Shown in pieces: positions 1 to 8,465 of a stretch of 64,000 nt of DNA. The position numbers were made by a program, and so were the translations under genes. The stretch is taken from positions 50,400-114,399 of the forward strand of contig NZ_KI912598.1 in NCBI RefSeq assembly GCF_000519205.1, read 5' to 3'. Under the pieces are notes generated by a model, which saw only the letters and a program-made list of their open reading frames with translations, was not told where the DNA came from and made no database searches. Source of the DNA: Amycolatopsis taiwanensis DSM 45107 (lineage in GTDB: Bacteria; Actinomycetota; Actinomycetes; Mycobacteriales; Pseudonocardiaceae). Position 1 is the first letter of the stretch, and each line of letters begins with the position of its first letter.

Positions 1-1
1 G

Positions 2-949
2 GGGTCGGCGTCGCCGAATCAGGCGGTGGCGCGTCAGATTCAGGAGGAAAGGACGCCGCTGACCGCCAGTGCCGTGTTCGGCGATCTGACCACGATCGAC
101 TACTGCAGCATGTTCGATGCCCAGGCGGCCAAGGATGCCGGGGTCACCGACGTGAGCGAGCCCGTGTCGTCGTACGACGACTGTTATGTGGAGGGCAAGT
201 TGCGGGGCCTGAAGATAGACGTCGAGCTGGGTTTTCTGGACAAGGACCAGCAGGCCAACCGGATGAAGGACCCCGTCAAAACACTGCCGCACGGTCTGGT
301 CGCGAAGCGCGATCTCACCAGCAGGTACGGCAGTTGTGGCAACTACCTGTCCTTTTCGGATGGCATCGACCTGGACATCTACTCCTACCTTGAAGATGGC
401 CAGGAAGGTTCGTCAGCGGCCGAAACCGGGATCTCCCAGAGCCTGTGCTCGCTGGACTCCGCTCTGCTCGACGGTGTGGTCACCGCGGTGACGCAGAAGA
501 AGGTCGCCCACCTCACCTTCGCGCCCGGATCGCTGGGCACGGTCGACCCCTGCACGCTGATCCCGGATTCCCTGGTGCGCGAGCAGGCCGCCGTGCTGCA
601 CGAGCGGACCGGCGTGGCGTTGCCACGTGAGGCCAACCCGTCGAAACACCGCTGCCGGTGGGCGAACACGGATCGCGCCTTGCGTGCGGCGTTGTGGTTC
701 TACATCGACAAAGCACCGGCGGCGACACCGCCGGCAACCACCGAGACGATCGGCAACCGCTCGTCGATCGTCAACGCGTCGCCTCCGGACTACTGTCAGA
801 TCGACACGGTGCTCGGCCCCGCTCCAGGGGCGAAGAATGGTGCGGTTTCGGTCGCCCAGATCTACGTCTCCCTGGGCGGTCTGGAGGACGCGTGCCCGGT
901 CGCCCGCGCGATGGCGAACCAGGCTTGGCCGCAACTGCCGTTGAATTGA
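2..949 (+). CDS. DUF3558-like lipoprotein, 5'-truncated by window edge (copy 1)
   Basis: The reading frame is open from base 2 to the stop at 949. The signal peptide and lipobox lie outside the window, so the gene is partial. The protein has two similar lobes, each opening with a short D-Y/P-C motif (TTIDYCSMFD near the start and GTVDPCTLIPDSL in the middle), and paired cysteines, as in actinobacterial DUF3558-type secreted lipoproteins. It is the upstream member of a tandem pair. Bases 1-195 match 1068-1262 of copy 2 with only two substitutions seen, while the rest is more diverged. The family assignment is by general resemblance; the function is unknown and a surface or cell-wall role is inferred from the lipoprotein type. 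Confidence 0.75.
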   Translation, partial: GSASPNQAVARQIQEERTPLTASAVFGDLTTIDYCSMFDAQAAKDAGVTDVSEPVSSYDDCYVEGKLRGLKIDVELGFLDKDQQANRMKDPVKTLPHGLVAKRDLTSRYGSCGNYLSFSDGIDLDIYSYLEDGQEGSSAAETGISQSLCSLDSALLDGVVTAVTQKKVAHLTFAPGSLGTVDPCTLIPDSLVREQAAVLHERTGVALPREANPSKHRCRWANTDRALRAALWFYIDKAPAATPPATTETIGNRSSIVNASPPDYCQIDTVLGPAPGAKNGAVSVAQIYVSLGGLEDACPVARAMANQAWPQLPLN

Positions 950-993
950 GCGCCACCCAAGGCGGAAATCGTTCGGACTGGAGGATGCGCGAG

Positions 994-1983
994 ATGGCTC
1001 GGTATCTGGGGGCGTTTGCCCTGTGCGCGGTTGCGCTGGTGCTTGCCGGGTGTACCACGACGATCACGGGGTCGGCGTCGCCGAATCAGGCGGTGGCGCG
1101 TCAGATTCAGGAGGAAAGGACGCCGCTGACCGCCAGTGCCGTGTTCGGCGATCTGACCACGATCGACTACTGCAGCATGTTCGATGCCCAGGCGGCCAAG
1201 GGCGCCGGGGTCACCGACGTGAGCGAGCCCGTGTCGTCGTACGACGACTGTTATGTGGAGGGACAGCTCCATGGCCAGAAGGTCGACATAGAGCTGGGTT
1301 TCCTGGCCAAGGGCCCGCAACCTGGCCGGGTACCGGACCCCACCAAGACGTTGCCGCGCGGTCTGGTCGCGAAGCGTGACCTCGGCGGCGGGTACGGCAG
1401 CTGCACCTACTTCCTGTCCTTTCCCGACGGTATCGACCTGGACATCTACTCCTATTTGGACAATCCGTCCGGCAGTGTGAGCAGCGAGGACCTGTGCTCG
1501 ATGGCCACCGCTGTGTTCAACGGCGTGGTCACCGCGGTGACGCAGAAAAAGGTCACGCACCTCACCTTCGCCCCGGGATCGCTGGGCACGGTCGATGCGT
1601 GCACGCTCATCCCGGACTCGCTGGTGCAACAGCAGACCGGCCTGCCGCTGCAGCGTGAGCAGAACCCGTCGAAGCATCGCTGCCGGTGGTCGAACTCGGG
1701 TATCGGCGTACGCGCGGCGTTGTGGTTCTATATCGACAAGCCGCCGGAGGCGCTGCCTCGGACGACCACGGAGACGATCGGCAACCGGTCGTCGACGGTC
1801 ACCCCGACGAGTCCGGCCTTCTGCCTGGTCGACACGGTGATCGGTCCCGCTCCCGGGGCGAAGGACGGCCAGGTCGCGGTCGCCGAGACCTACGTGAACC
1901 TGAGCAATGTGGGCGGCAAGGACCCGTGCGCCATCGTGCGCGCGATGGCGGCGCAAGCCTGGCCGCAGTTGCCGTCGAGCTGA
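994..1983 (+). CDS. DUF3558-like lipoprotein (copy 2)
   Basis: A 329-residue predicted lipoprotein. The start ATG at 994 is preferred because GGAGG at 980-984 lies 9 nt upstream; an in-frame ATG at 985 sits almost on that site. Residues 1-20 form a lipoprotein signal peptide ending in the lipobox VLAGC, so the mature protein should be anchored to the outer face of the membrane through its Cys. Two internally similar lobes carry the C-x-L/M motifs TTIDYCSMFD and GTVDACTLIPDSL, and further cysteines may pair. The gene lies 45 bp after its paralogue in the same orientation. The ligand and function are not evident from the sequence. Confidence 0.8.
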   Translation: MARYLGAFALCAVALVLAGCTTTITGSASPNQAVARQIQEERTPLTASAVFGDLTTIDYCSMFDAQAAKGAGVTDVSEPVSSYDDCYVEGQLHGQKVDIELGFLAKGPQPGRVPDPTKTLPRGLVAKRDLGGGYGSCTYFLSFPDGIDLDIYSYLDNPSGSVSSEDLCSMATAVFNGVVTAVTQKKVTHLTFAPGSLGTVDACTLIPDSLVQQQTGLPLQREQNPSKHRCRWSNSGIGVRAALWFYIDKPPEALPRTTTETIGNRSSTVTPTSPAFCLVDTVIGPAPGAKDGQVAVAETYVNLSNVGGKDPCAIVRAMAAQAWPQLPSS

Positions 1984-2077
1984 AGACTCTTCGGAAGCCT
2001 TGCGTGGCTCCGCGGGTGGCGGGGCAGGAAAATCGTTCGCGTTCGCGCGAAATGCCCGGTCGTGGCACCATGGTTGG

Positions 2078-2093
2078 GTTACCAGTGGGTAAC
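2078..2093. promoter_or_regulatory. Inverted repeat, candidate TetR-type operator before the 3-hydroxyacyl-CoA dehydrogenase
   Basis: GTTACC (2078-2083) and GGTAAC (2088-2093) form a perfect 6-bp inverted repeat with a 4-nt spacer. It ends just before the GGAGAG ribosome-binding site of the gene starting at 2107. The TTACC-N4-GGTAA shape resembles TetR-family operators. That a fatty-acid-type repressor binds it is an inference from position only; the cognate regulator is not obvious nearby. Confidence 0.4.
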
Positions 2094-2106
2094 TGGAGAG
2101 GTCGCC

Positions 2107-3873
2107 ATGGTGATCGCGCGCGTCGGAGTGGTCGGACTCGGCACGATGGGCTCGGGGATCGCCGAGGTGCTCGCCCGGTGCGGCCTCCACGTCGTGGGCG
2201 TCGAGCTCGACCGGAACGGGATGGCCCGCGGCCGCCGGCACATCGAGCGCTCCAGTGAACGGGCGGTGGCCGGTGGCAAGCTGGACCCGGCGGACCGGGC
2301 CGCGCTGCTGGAGCGCATCAGTTACACCACCGCGCTCACTGACCTCGCCGATGTGGACTTCGTGATCGAGGCCGTGCCGGAAAGCCTGGACCGCAAGGCC
2401 GAGGTGTTCGCGCAACTGGACAAGATCGTCGGCCCGGAGGTGGTGCTGGCGTCCAACACCTCTTCGTTGTCGGTGACGGAGATCGGCGTGCACACCTCGC
2501 GGCCGGGCAAGGTCGTCGGGATGCACTTCTTCAACCCCGCACCGGTGCTGAAGCTGGTGGAGATCGTCCGCACCGTGGTCACCGAGCCGGACGTGACCGC
2601 CCAGGTGGTCGCCTTCGCCGAGCGCCTCGGCAAGACACCCGTGGTGATCGGCGACCGGGCCGGGTTCATCGCCAACGCGCTGTTGTTCGGTTATCTCAAC
2701 CACGCGGTGCGGATGCTCGAGCAGCACTACGCGACCCGAGAGGACCTGGACGCGGCGATGCGGCTCGGCTGTGGGTACCCGATGGGCCCACTGGCATTGC
2801 TGGACCTGATCGGGCTGGACACCGCCTACGAGATCCTCGACTCGATGTACCACCAGTCACGCGACCGGCTGCACGCGCCGACCCCGCTGCTCAAGCAGAT
2901 GATCACCGCGGGCTTGCTCGGCCGCAAGAGCGGCCGGGGGTTCTACACCTACGACGCGAAGGACTCGCCGGTCGTCGTCGACGCGGTCCCGCTGTCCACA
3001 GTGGATTCCGCAATGGTGCGCGAGGTCGGCCGGGTGGGCGTGGTCGGCGCCGGGACCATGGCGGCCGGCATCGCGGAGGTCTTCGCGAAGTGCGGGTACG
3101 ACGTGGTGTTGCGCGCTCGAACCCGGGACAAGGCCGAAGCCGCGCTGGAGAAGGTAAGCGGCTCGCTGGGCCGGGCGGTGCGCAAGGGGAAGCTGTCCGA
3201 AGTGGCCGGCCGGGCGGCGTTGGAGAAGATCGAGCCGGTGACCGACCTCGCAGCACTGTCCGAAGTGGACCTCGTGGTGGAAGCGGTCGCCGAGGAACTC
3301 ATGGTCAAGCGCGAGGTCTTCGCCGCGCTGGACAGGGTGACCCGGCCGGGCGCGATCCTGGCCACGACGACGTCGTCCCTGCCGGTCATCGACTGCGCCG
3401 CCGCGACCGGTCGCATGCCGGACGTGGTCGGGCTGCACTTCTTCAACCCCGCTCCGGTGATGAAGCTGGTCGAGGTGGTGGCCACGATCGCCACCGCGCC
3501 CGAGGCGGTGGCCACCGCGCACGCCGTCTGCGCCGCGGCTGGCAAGCATCCGGTGCATTGCACCGACCGCGCCGGTTTCATCGTGAACGCGTTGCTCTTT
3601 CCGTACCTCAACGACGCGGTGAAGATGCTCGAAGCGAATTACGCGCAGGTCGAGGACATCGACACCGCGATGAAGGTGGGCTGCGGCTTGCCGATGGGGC
3701 CGTTCGAGGTACTCGACGTGGTCGGCCTCGACGTCTCACTGGCGATACAGCGAACCCTCTACCAGGAGTTCAGCGAACCCGGTTTCGCGCCCGCGTCGTT
3801 GCTGGGACACCTGGTCACCGCGGGCCGTCTCGGGCGCAAGACCGGCAAGGGATTCCACGACTACACCCACTGA
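2107..3873 (+). CDS. Tandem-domain 3-hydroxyacyl-CoA dehydrogenase
   Basis: A 588-residue cytoplasmic enzyme made of two complete copies of the 3-hydroxyacyl-CoA dehydrogenase fold. Copy 1 begins with the NAD-binding loop GLGTMGSGIAE (about residues 10-20) and copy 2 with GAGTMAAGIAE (about residues 316-326). Each half also carries the HFFNPAPV(L/M)KLVE substrate/catalytic segment containing the active-site His, and the C-terminal DR(A)GFI(V)NAL segment. Such enzymes oxidise 3-hydroxyacyl-CoA to 3-ketoacyl-CoA in beta-oxidation or butyrate metabolism. The ATG at 2107 follows GGAGAG by 7 nt. No hydratase or thiolase is adjacent, so chain-length preference cannot be read from the context. Both halves look intact, unlike the usual single-domain enzyme of about 285 residues. 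Confidence 0.9.
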   Translation: MVIARVGVVGLGTMGSGIAEVLARCGLHVVGVELDRNGMARGRRHIERSSERAVAGGKLDPADRAALLERISYTTALTDLADVDFVIEAVPESLDRKAEVFAQLDKIVGPEVVLASNTSSLSVTEIGVHTSRPGKVVGMHFFNPAPVLKLVEIVRTVVTEPDVTAQVVAFAERLGKTPVVIGDRAGFIANALLFGYLNHAVRMLEQHYATREDLDAAMRLGCGYPMGPLALLDLIGLDTAYEILDSMYHQSRDRLHAPTPLLKQMITAGLLGRKSGRGFYTYDAKDSPVVVDAVPLSTVDSAMVREVGRVGVVGAGTMAAGIAEVFAKCGYDVVLRARTRDKAEAALEKVSGSLGRAVRKGKLSEVAGRAALEKIEPVTDLAALSEVDLVVEAVAEELMVKREVFAALDRVTRPGAILATTTSSLPVIDCAAATGRMPDVVGLHFFNPAPVMKLVEVVATIATAPEAVATAHAVCAAAGKHPVHCTDRAGFIVNALLFPYLNDAVKMLEANYAQVEDIDTAMKVGCGLPMGPFEVLDVVGLDVSLAIQRTLYQEFSEPGFAPASLLGHLVTAGRLGRKTGKGFHDYTH

Positions 3874-3932
3874 CCAGTGAGTTGTCGACCTGATATCCGA
3901 CAAGGCCAGAAAATTTTGACAAACTAAGGGTT

Positions 3933-5066
3933 GTGGAACTGCCAATCGTGGACGATCGGCCGCATCTCGCCGAGGTGGTGCCGTCGGTGCTCGCCGTGCT
4001 CGGCGTCGGCGAGTTCACCAACACCCTCGGCCTCGGCGAGTTTTCCGGGGCCTGCGTGTTGCTGGTCGACGGCCTGGGCTGGGAGTTGCTCGACGAGCAC
4101 GCCGCCGAAGCGCCGGTGCTGGCCTCGCTGCGGCGGACACCCCTGCAGGTCGGTTTCCCGTCCACGACGGTCGCCGGACTGTCCGCGATCGGCACCGGCC
4201 TGCGCTCCGGCGAGCACGGGATGGTCGGTTACACCTTCGACGTGCCGGGGACCGGTGTCATCAACGCGCTCCGCTGGCGCCGGCATCCGGACGGCTCGGA
4301 CCTGGCGGGAATCCTCCGGCCCGAGGACGTCCAGCCGCTGCCGACCACGTTCGACCGGGCGGTGGCCGCCGGCGTCGATGCCCGCGTGGTGTCCGACGCG
4401 CGGTTCGCCCGCTCGGCCCTGACCAGGGCCGCTCAGCGCGGTGCCCGTTACGTCGGCGTTCATGCGTTCGGCGACCTCGCCGCGGCCACGCTGGAGGCGT
4501 TGGGGCGTGCGGGTGGCTTCTGCTTTGCCTACCACGGCCGGCTCGATCTGCTCGGCCATCTCTACGGCCCGTCCTCGACCGCCTGGCGGATGCAGCTGCG
4601 CCAGGTCGACCGGCTGGTCGAGTCCGTTGTGGACGGTCTGCCGCCGGGCCGGCTGCTCGCCGTGGTGGCCGATCACGGCATGGTGAGGATGGACGGCACC
4701 GTGGTGGATCTGGACCGGATGCCCGAACTGTTCGACGGCGTCCGCGACATCGGTGGCGAGGTGCGCGCCCGTCATGTCTACAGTGGACAAGGCGCGACGG
4801 CGGACGTGCTGGCCGCCTGGCGCGAAACGTTCGGCGACCGGGCCTGGGTGGTGACCAGGGAGGAGGCGATCGCCGCGGGCTGGTTCGGCCCGGCGGTGAG
4901 CGAGCGGGTGCGGCCGAGGATCGGGGACGTGCTCGTGCTGGCCCGCGGCGGGTTCGGCATGCTGCGACGCCAGGCCGAGCCGGAGGAGTCGGCCCTGGTC
5001 GGTCAACACGGTTCCATCACCGATGCCGAACGGCTGATCCCCCTCGCCGTCGCCTACCGGGAATAG
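3933..5066 (+). CDS. Alkaline phosphatase superfamily protein (type I phosphodiesterase/nucleotide pyrophosphatase-like)
   Basis: A 377-residue predicted metal-dependent hydrolase of the alkaline phosphatase superfamily. The N-terminal LLVDGLGWELL supplies the first metal-binding Asp. The segment PSTTVAGLSAIGTGL contains the probable nucleophile Thr. Later Asp/His motifs (YHGRLDLLGHLYGP and VVADHGMV) fit the remaining metal ligands. No signal peptide or membrane segment is visible, so it is probably cytoplasmic. The GTG start at 3933 has AAGGG only 2 nt upstream, so translation might be leaderless or start slightly downstream. It is convergent with the TetR gene that follows. The substrate (phosphodiester or nucleotide) is not predictable. 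Confidence 0.8.
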   Translation: MELPIVDDRPHLAEVVPSVLAVLGVGEFTNTLGLGEFSGACVLLVDGLGWELLDEHAAEAPVLASLRRTPLQVGFPSTTVAGLSAIGTGLRSGEHGMVGYTFDVPGTGVINALRWRRHPDGSDLAGILRPEDVQPLPTTFDRAVAAGVDARVVSDARFARSALTRAAQRGARYVGVHAFGDLAAATLEALGRAGGFCFAYHGRLDLLGHLYGPSSTAWRMQLRQVDRLVESVVDGLPPGRLLAVVADHGMVRMDGTVVDLDRMPELFDGVRDIGGEVRARHVYSGQGATADVLAAWRETFGDRAWVVTREEAIAAGWFGPAVSERVRPRIGDVLVLARGGFGMLRRQAEPEESALVGQHGSITDAERLIPLAVAYRE

Positions 5067-5080
5067 CGTCGGCACGGCTG

Positions 5081-5641
5081 CTATGTTTGCGGCTTCAGCC
5101 CGTCCAGGGTGACGTTGAGCAGGCGCTCGGTGGCGCTCGGATTCGCCTCCGTGCCCACGGCCACGCCGTGGGCCAGCAGGAGAAGATCGCGTGGCTCCAC
5201 GTCGGTGCGCACCACACCGGCTTTCTGCGTGGCGTCGAGGATCGCCGTGACCGCTTCGGCCATCACGATCTTGCACAGCTTGAAGGTCGCCGAGTCGGAG
5301 TCCATCGCGGCCTTCAGCGCCGTCGCGAGCCCGCGTTTCCGCAGGGCGAAGCCGACTTGCTCGCGCATCCACAGCGCCAGCGCTTCACGAGGCTCGTGCT
5401 CCTCGAGCAACTGGTAGGCCAGGTCGCTGAGCCGCTTGATGTCGTCGCTGTAGACGGCCTCCAGCAGGTCTTCGCGGCGCGGGAAGTGGCGGTAGAGGGT
5501 GCCGGCCCCGACGCAGGCCTTACGGGCGATGTCGTCCAGCGGTGCCTCCGGCCCCTGGTCGAGGAACACCTCCCGGGCCGTGGCCACGATCCGTTCGTAG
5601 TTCCGGCGCGCGTCCGCGCGCATCGGCCGGGGTGCTGTCAT
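5081..5641 (-). CDS. TetR family transcriptional regulator
   Basis: A 186-residue repressor-type protein. The N-terminal TetR helix-turn-helix is at about residues 12-58 (RIVATAREVFLDQG, then IARKACVGAGTLYRHFPRRE). The C-terminal ligand domain is typical of drug-responsive TetR proteins. It is transcribed divergently from an MFS drug exporter across a 119-bp spacer that carries an 8-bp inverted repeat over the exporter promoter. By family precedent it should repress the exporter and itself, and release DNA on binding a toxic ligand. The ATG at 5641 is the natural start, with the HTH beginning a few residues later. Confidence 0.9.
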   Translation of the reverse strand: MTAPRPMRADARRNYERIVATAREVFLDQGPEAPLDDIARKACVGAGTLYRHFPRREDLLEAVYSDDIKRLSDLAYQLLEEHEPREALALWMREQVGFALRKRGLATALKAAMDSDSATFKLCKIVMAEAVTAILDATQKAGVVRTDVEPRDLLLLAHGVAVGTEANPSATERLLNVTLDGLKPQT

Positions 5642-5670
5642 CGGCGGCCTCCTGACTCAACCGGACAGAT

Positions 5671-5713
5671 TCTCCGGATTGGGTTGCGCATCCGGAGAGC
5701 TTCTCCATATGAT
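5671..5713 (+). promoter_or_regulatory. Promoter of the MFS exporter with overlapping TetR operator
   Basis: TCTCCGGA (5671-5678) and TCCGGAGA (5691-5698) form a perfect 8-bp inverted repeat with a 12-nt spacer. A sigma70-like promoter for the + strand overlaps it: TTGCGC (5684-5689), an 18-nt spacer and TATGAT (5708-5713). A bound repressor would cover the -35 box and the spacer. The operator assignment is inferred from the divergent tetR gene. Confidence 0.6.
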
Positions 5714-5760
5714 AGCTCCAGCGGAAGTGGAGAGCCTGTCCGCTTACTTCGTGAACCCCA

Positions 5761-7191
5761 ATGGAGCACTTCTTGTCTGGAACAACCCTGTCCGTAAACG
5801 CTCCACCGGCCGAAACCCGGCAGCGGCCCGGCATTGTGCTGGCGACCCTGCTCACCTGCCAGCTGATGATCGTGCTCGACGCCACGGTCATGAACGTGGC
5901 GCTGCCGCGGATCCGGTCCGACCTGAACTTCAGCGCTGCCGGCCTGTCGTGGGTGCTCAGCGCCTACACGCTCGTCTTCGGCGGCCTGCTGCTGCTCGGC
6001 GGGCGGGCCGGTGACCTGTTCGGCCGGCGCCGGGTGTTCATCGCGGGAATCTCCCTGTTCACCCTGGCCTCGCTCGCCGGTGGCCTGGCCGAGTCCCCGA
6101 CCTGGCTCATCCTCGCCCGGATCCTGCAGGGCGTCGGCGGCGCCGCCGCGGGACCGAGCACCCTCGCCCTGCTCACCACGACCTTCACCGAATCCCGCGA
6201 GCGGATGCGCGCGCTGTCGCTGTTCTCGGGAATGTCCAGCGCCGGGTTCGCGGTCGGGCTCATTCTCGGCGGCCTGCTCACGCAGTGGCTGGGCTGGCGC
6301 TCGGTGATGTTCATCAACGTGCCCGTCGGCGTCGCCATCGTCGTGCTCGCGGCCCGCTTCGTGCCGGAACCCGAACGGCACCCGTCCCGCCTCGACCTGC
6401 TCGGCGCGGTCACCGCGACCGGTGGTGTCGGCGCGCTGGTGTACGGGTTCATCCATGCCGCGTCCGCCGGGTGGGGTGACCGCCCGACCCTGGTCTGGCT
6501 GGCCGCCGGCGTGGCCCTGCTCGCCGCGTTCCTGATCGTCCAGATCCGCTCGGCGCACCCGATGATGCCGCTCCGGCTGTTCGCCGACCGCACCCGGCTG
6601 AAGGCATACCTGAACTTCCTGCTCGGGCCGATGGCGGGTATGTCGACGTTCTTCTTCCTCAGCCAGTACCTGCAGGAGGTCAACGGCCTGGGTGCGCTCG
6701 GCACCGGTTTCGCCTTCCTTCCCATGGCGCTGCTGGTCTTCACGATGAGCCGGCTGATGCCGCGGTTGCTGCCGCGGGTCGGCCCGAAACGGCTGGCGGT
6801 GGTGGGCACCGTGCTGATGGCCGGCGGGCTTGCGCTGCTCACCGGGCTGGGCGTGCACACCGCGTACTTCCCGACGCTGTTTCTGTCGATGCTGTTCACG
6901 GGCGTGGGGATGGGCCTGGCCTTCACCCCGCTCAACGTGATGATCATGGGCACGGTCGAGGCGCGGGACGCGGGGGCCGCGGGCGGCGTGCTGCAGACCA
7001 TGCAGCAACTGGGGGCCACGCTCGGCCTGGCGATCCTGGTCACCGTTTTCGGTTCGGCGACCAGGGATGTGGTCGGCCCCGCCGCGCAGACCCTGGTGAC
7101 CGGCATGACCGCCGCGTTCGTCGCCTCCACACTGATCGCGGGTGTGACCTTCCTGGTGGCGCTGACCTTCCCCCGCAAGATCGCGCAATGA
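5761..7191 (+). CDS. DHA2-type MFS multidrug exporter (14-TM)
   Basis: A 476-residue integral membrane protein of the major facilitator superfamily, DHA2 (EmrB/QacA) family. Family hallmarks are the motif-A loop LLGGRAGDLFGRRRV between TM2 and TM3, the early VLDATVMNVALP motif D1 and the motif-C stretch SAGFAVGLILGGLLTQWLGW. It should expel hydrophobic drugs in exchange for protons. The ATG at 5761 has no good ribosome-binding site. An in-frame TTG at 5773 is preceded by GGAG with a 6-nt gap and may be the true start. Control by the divergent TetR protein is likely because of the operator in the shared spacer. Confidence 0.88.
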   Translation: MEHFLSGTTLSVNAPPAETRQRPGIVLATLLTCQLMIVLDATVMNVALPRIRSDLNFSAAGLSWVLSAYTLVFGGLLLLGGRAGDLFGRRRVFIAGISLFTLASLAGGLAESPTWLILARILQGVGGAAAGPSTLALLTTTFTESRERMRALSLFSGMSSAGFAVGLILGGLLTQWLGWRSVMFINVPVGVAIVVLAARFVPEPERHPSRLDLLGAVTATGGVGALVYGFIHAASAGWGDRPTLVWLAAGVALLAAFLIVQIRSAHPMMPLRLFADRTRLKAYLNFLLGPMAGMSTFFFLSQYLQEVNGLGALGTGFAFLPMALLVFTMSRLMPRLLPRVGPKRLAVVGTVLMAGGLALLTGLGVHTAYFPTLFLSMLFTGVGMGLAFTPLNVMIMGTVEARDAGAAGGVLQTMQQLGATLGLAILVTVFGSATRDVVGPAAQTLVTGMTAAFVASTLIAGVTFLVALTFPRKIAQ

Positions 7192-7198
7192 CCGTGGC

Positions 7199-7241
7199 GG
7201 CGGCGGAGGCGTCCCGCTTCCGGCCACGCACCTCCGCCGCC
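7199..7241 (+). terminator. Hairpin downstream of the MFS exporter
   Basis: GGCGGCGGAGG (7199-7209) pairs perfectly with CCTCCGCCGCC (7231-7241), 8 nt after the exporter stop codon. The inner CGT/ACG can extend the structure. There is no U-tract, as is common in high-G+C actinomycetes. Confidence 0.55.
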
Positions 7242-7306
7242 AAGGTCCAATTTGGACGTGCCATGCTCGTGGCCGGAGGGTCGAGTAGGCGGTTACCGTG
7301 GGCCAC

Positions 7307-7606
7307 GTGCCCCGACGTAACCGGCCCCAGCGCGCCGCCCATTCCGATCGTCGCGACCCCGGAGCGACCGCGGGATGGGCCCGCGCGGAGGCCGCTTCGG
7401 ACGGCGACTGGCTGGTCCGCACCGTGCCGGGCGCGCAGGCGGTGAAGGTGTACCGGTGTCCCGGCTGTGACCATGAGATCCGGCCGGGCACGCCGCACGT
7501 GGTGGCGTGGCCGGCTGACGAGACCGGCTCGGTGGCCGACCGGCGGCACTGGCACCGCGGGTGCTGGGAAGCACGGGCGCGTCGCGGTCCCACCCGCCGC
7601 CGCTGA
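7307..7606 (+). CDS. Small conserved actinobacterial protein with CPGC zinc-ribbon-like motif
   Basis: A 99-residue basic protein. The N-terminus is a disordered Arg-rich stretch. The C-terminal half contains CPGCDHEIRPGTPHVV followed by a W-H-R-G-C-W motif, so two Cys plus a later His-x-x-Cys could hold a metal as in a zinc ribbon. The GTG at 7307 gives MPRRNRPQ; an in-frame GTG at 7298 would add three residues. I know similar small proteins from other actinomycetes but no established function. It lies between the exporter and the alpha/beta hydrolase, in the same direction. Confidence 0.65.
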   Translation: MPRRNRPQRAAHSDRRDPGATAGWARAEAASDGDWLVRTVPGAQAVKVYRCPGCDHEIRPGTPHVVAWPADETGSVADRRHWHRGCWEARARRGPTRRR

Positions 7607-7664
7607 TCACCGCGCAGCCGCGTCACAGCACGGCCGTCGCGGCGGTGTCGGTCACAATGGGCGC

Positions 7665-8417
7665 ATGGCCGATCTGCCGCTCGTCTTGTTGCATGCGTAC
7701 CCGTTCGACGCGCGGATGTGGAACCCGCTCCGCGAATCGCTGACGGCCCGAATCCGGCTCATCACCCCGGACCAGCGCGGTCTTGGCCGCACGCCGTTGC
7801 CCGACACCGTCCGCGAGCCCGGCCTCGCGGACGCGGCGCGAGATCTGCTCGCTCTGCTGGACAAGCTGCAGCTGGACCGGGTCGTGCTCGGTGGCTGCTC
7901 CCTCGGCGGCTACGTGGCCATGGCGCTTCTTCGGATCGCTCCGGAACGCGTCGGCGGGCTCGTGCTGATCGACACACGGGCGAGCGCCGACTCGCCGGAG
8001 GCCGCCCGCAACCGCCTGGTCACGGCGGAACGGGCGGAGTCCGAAGGGATCGGGGGCTGGCTTGCCGACTCGATGCTGCCGAACCTGCTGTCGGACAAGG
8101 CCCCAGCCGACGTCACACGGAGTGTCCGCGACCTGATCGAATCACAGTCGCCCTCGGGGGTGGCGTGGGCACTGCGGGCGATGGCCGCCCGGCCGGACTC
8201 CTTCGACGTGCTCACCGGCCTTGACGTGCCCACGCTGGTCGTGGTGGGGGAGGAGGACTCGCTGACCCCACCCGAAGCCGCCCGCGCGATGGCGGACGCG
8301 CTGCCGGACTCCGAACTGGTGGTCATCGCCGGCGCGGCCCGCCTGACCCCGCTCGAAGCCCCCGGCGCGGTTTCCGATGCCATCGTGTCGTGGTGGGAAC
8401 GCCGCTTCTCCGGTTGA
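7665..8417 (+). CDS. Alpha/beta hydrolase with catalytic His replaced by Arg
   Basis: A 250-residue alpha/beta hydrolase-fold protein. It keeps the N-terminal LLHAYPFDARMW oxyanion region, the nucleophile elbow GCSLGG (about residues 84-89) and the acid segment VVGEEDSLTP. At the position of the catalytic His, where the family usually has GAGHL(S/T)xLE(A)P, this protein reads AGAARLTPLEAP. The Arg codon is CGC, one transition away from CAC. No other His lies near the C-terminus, so the triad appears incomplete and hydrolysis is doubtful. The oxyanion HG pair is also HA. It may act as a non-catalytic binding protein, or the base may be a sequencing error. Confidence 0.8.
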   Translation: MADLPLVLLHAYPFDARMWNPLRESLTARIRLITPDQRGLGRTPLPDTVREPGLADAARDLLALLDKLQLDRVVLGGCSLGGYVAMALLRIAPERVGGLVLIDTRASADSPEAARNRLVTAERAESEGIGGWLADSMLPNLLSDKAPADVTRSVRDLIESQSPSGVAWALRAMAARPDSFDVLTGLDVPTLVVVGEEDSLTPPEAARAMADALPDSELVVIAGAARLTPLEAPGAVSDAIVSWWERRFSG

Positions 8418-8433
8418 GCGAACGAACTACCCG

Positions 8434-8448
8434 ACCTAGCCACTAGGT
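8434..8448. repeat. Short perfect inverted repeat next to the PIN-toxin remnant
   Basis: ACCTAG (8434-8439) and CTAGGT (8443-8448) form a 6-bp perfect palindrome with a 3-nt spacer, 17 nt after the hydrolase stop. It could be a weak terminator or a leftover operator of the lost antitoxin gene. Confidence 0.35.
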
Positions 8449-8465
8449 ATCTCGGATGCCGGATT

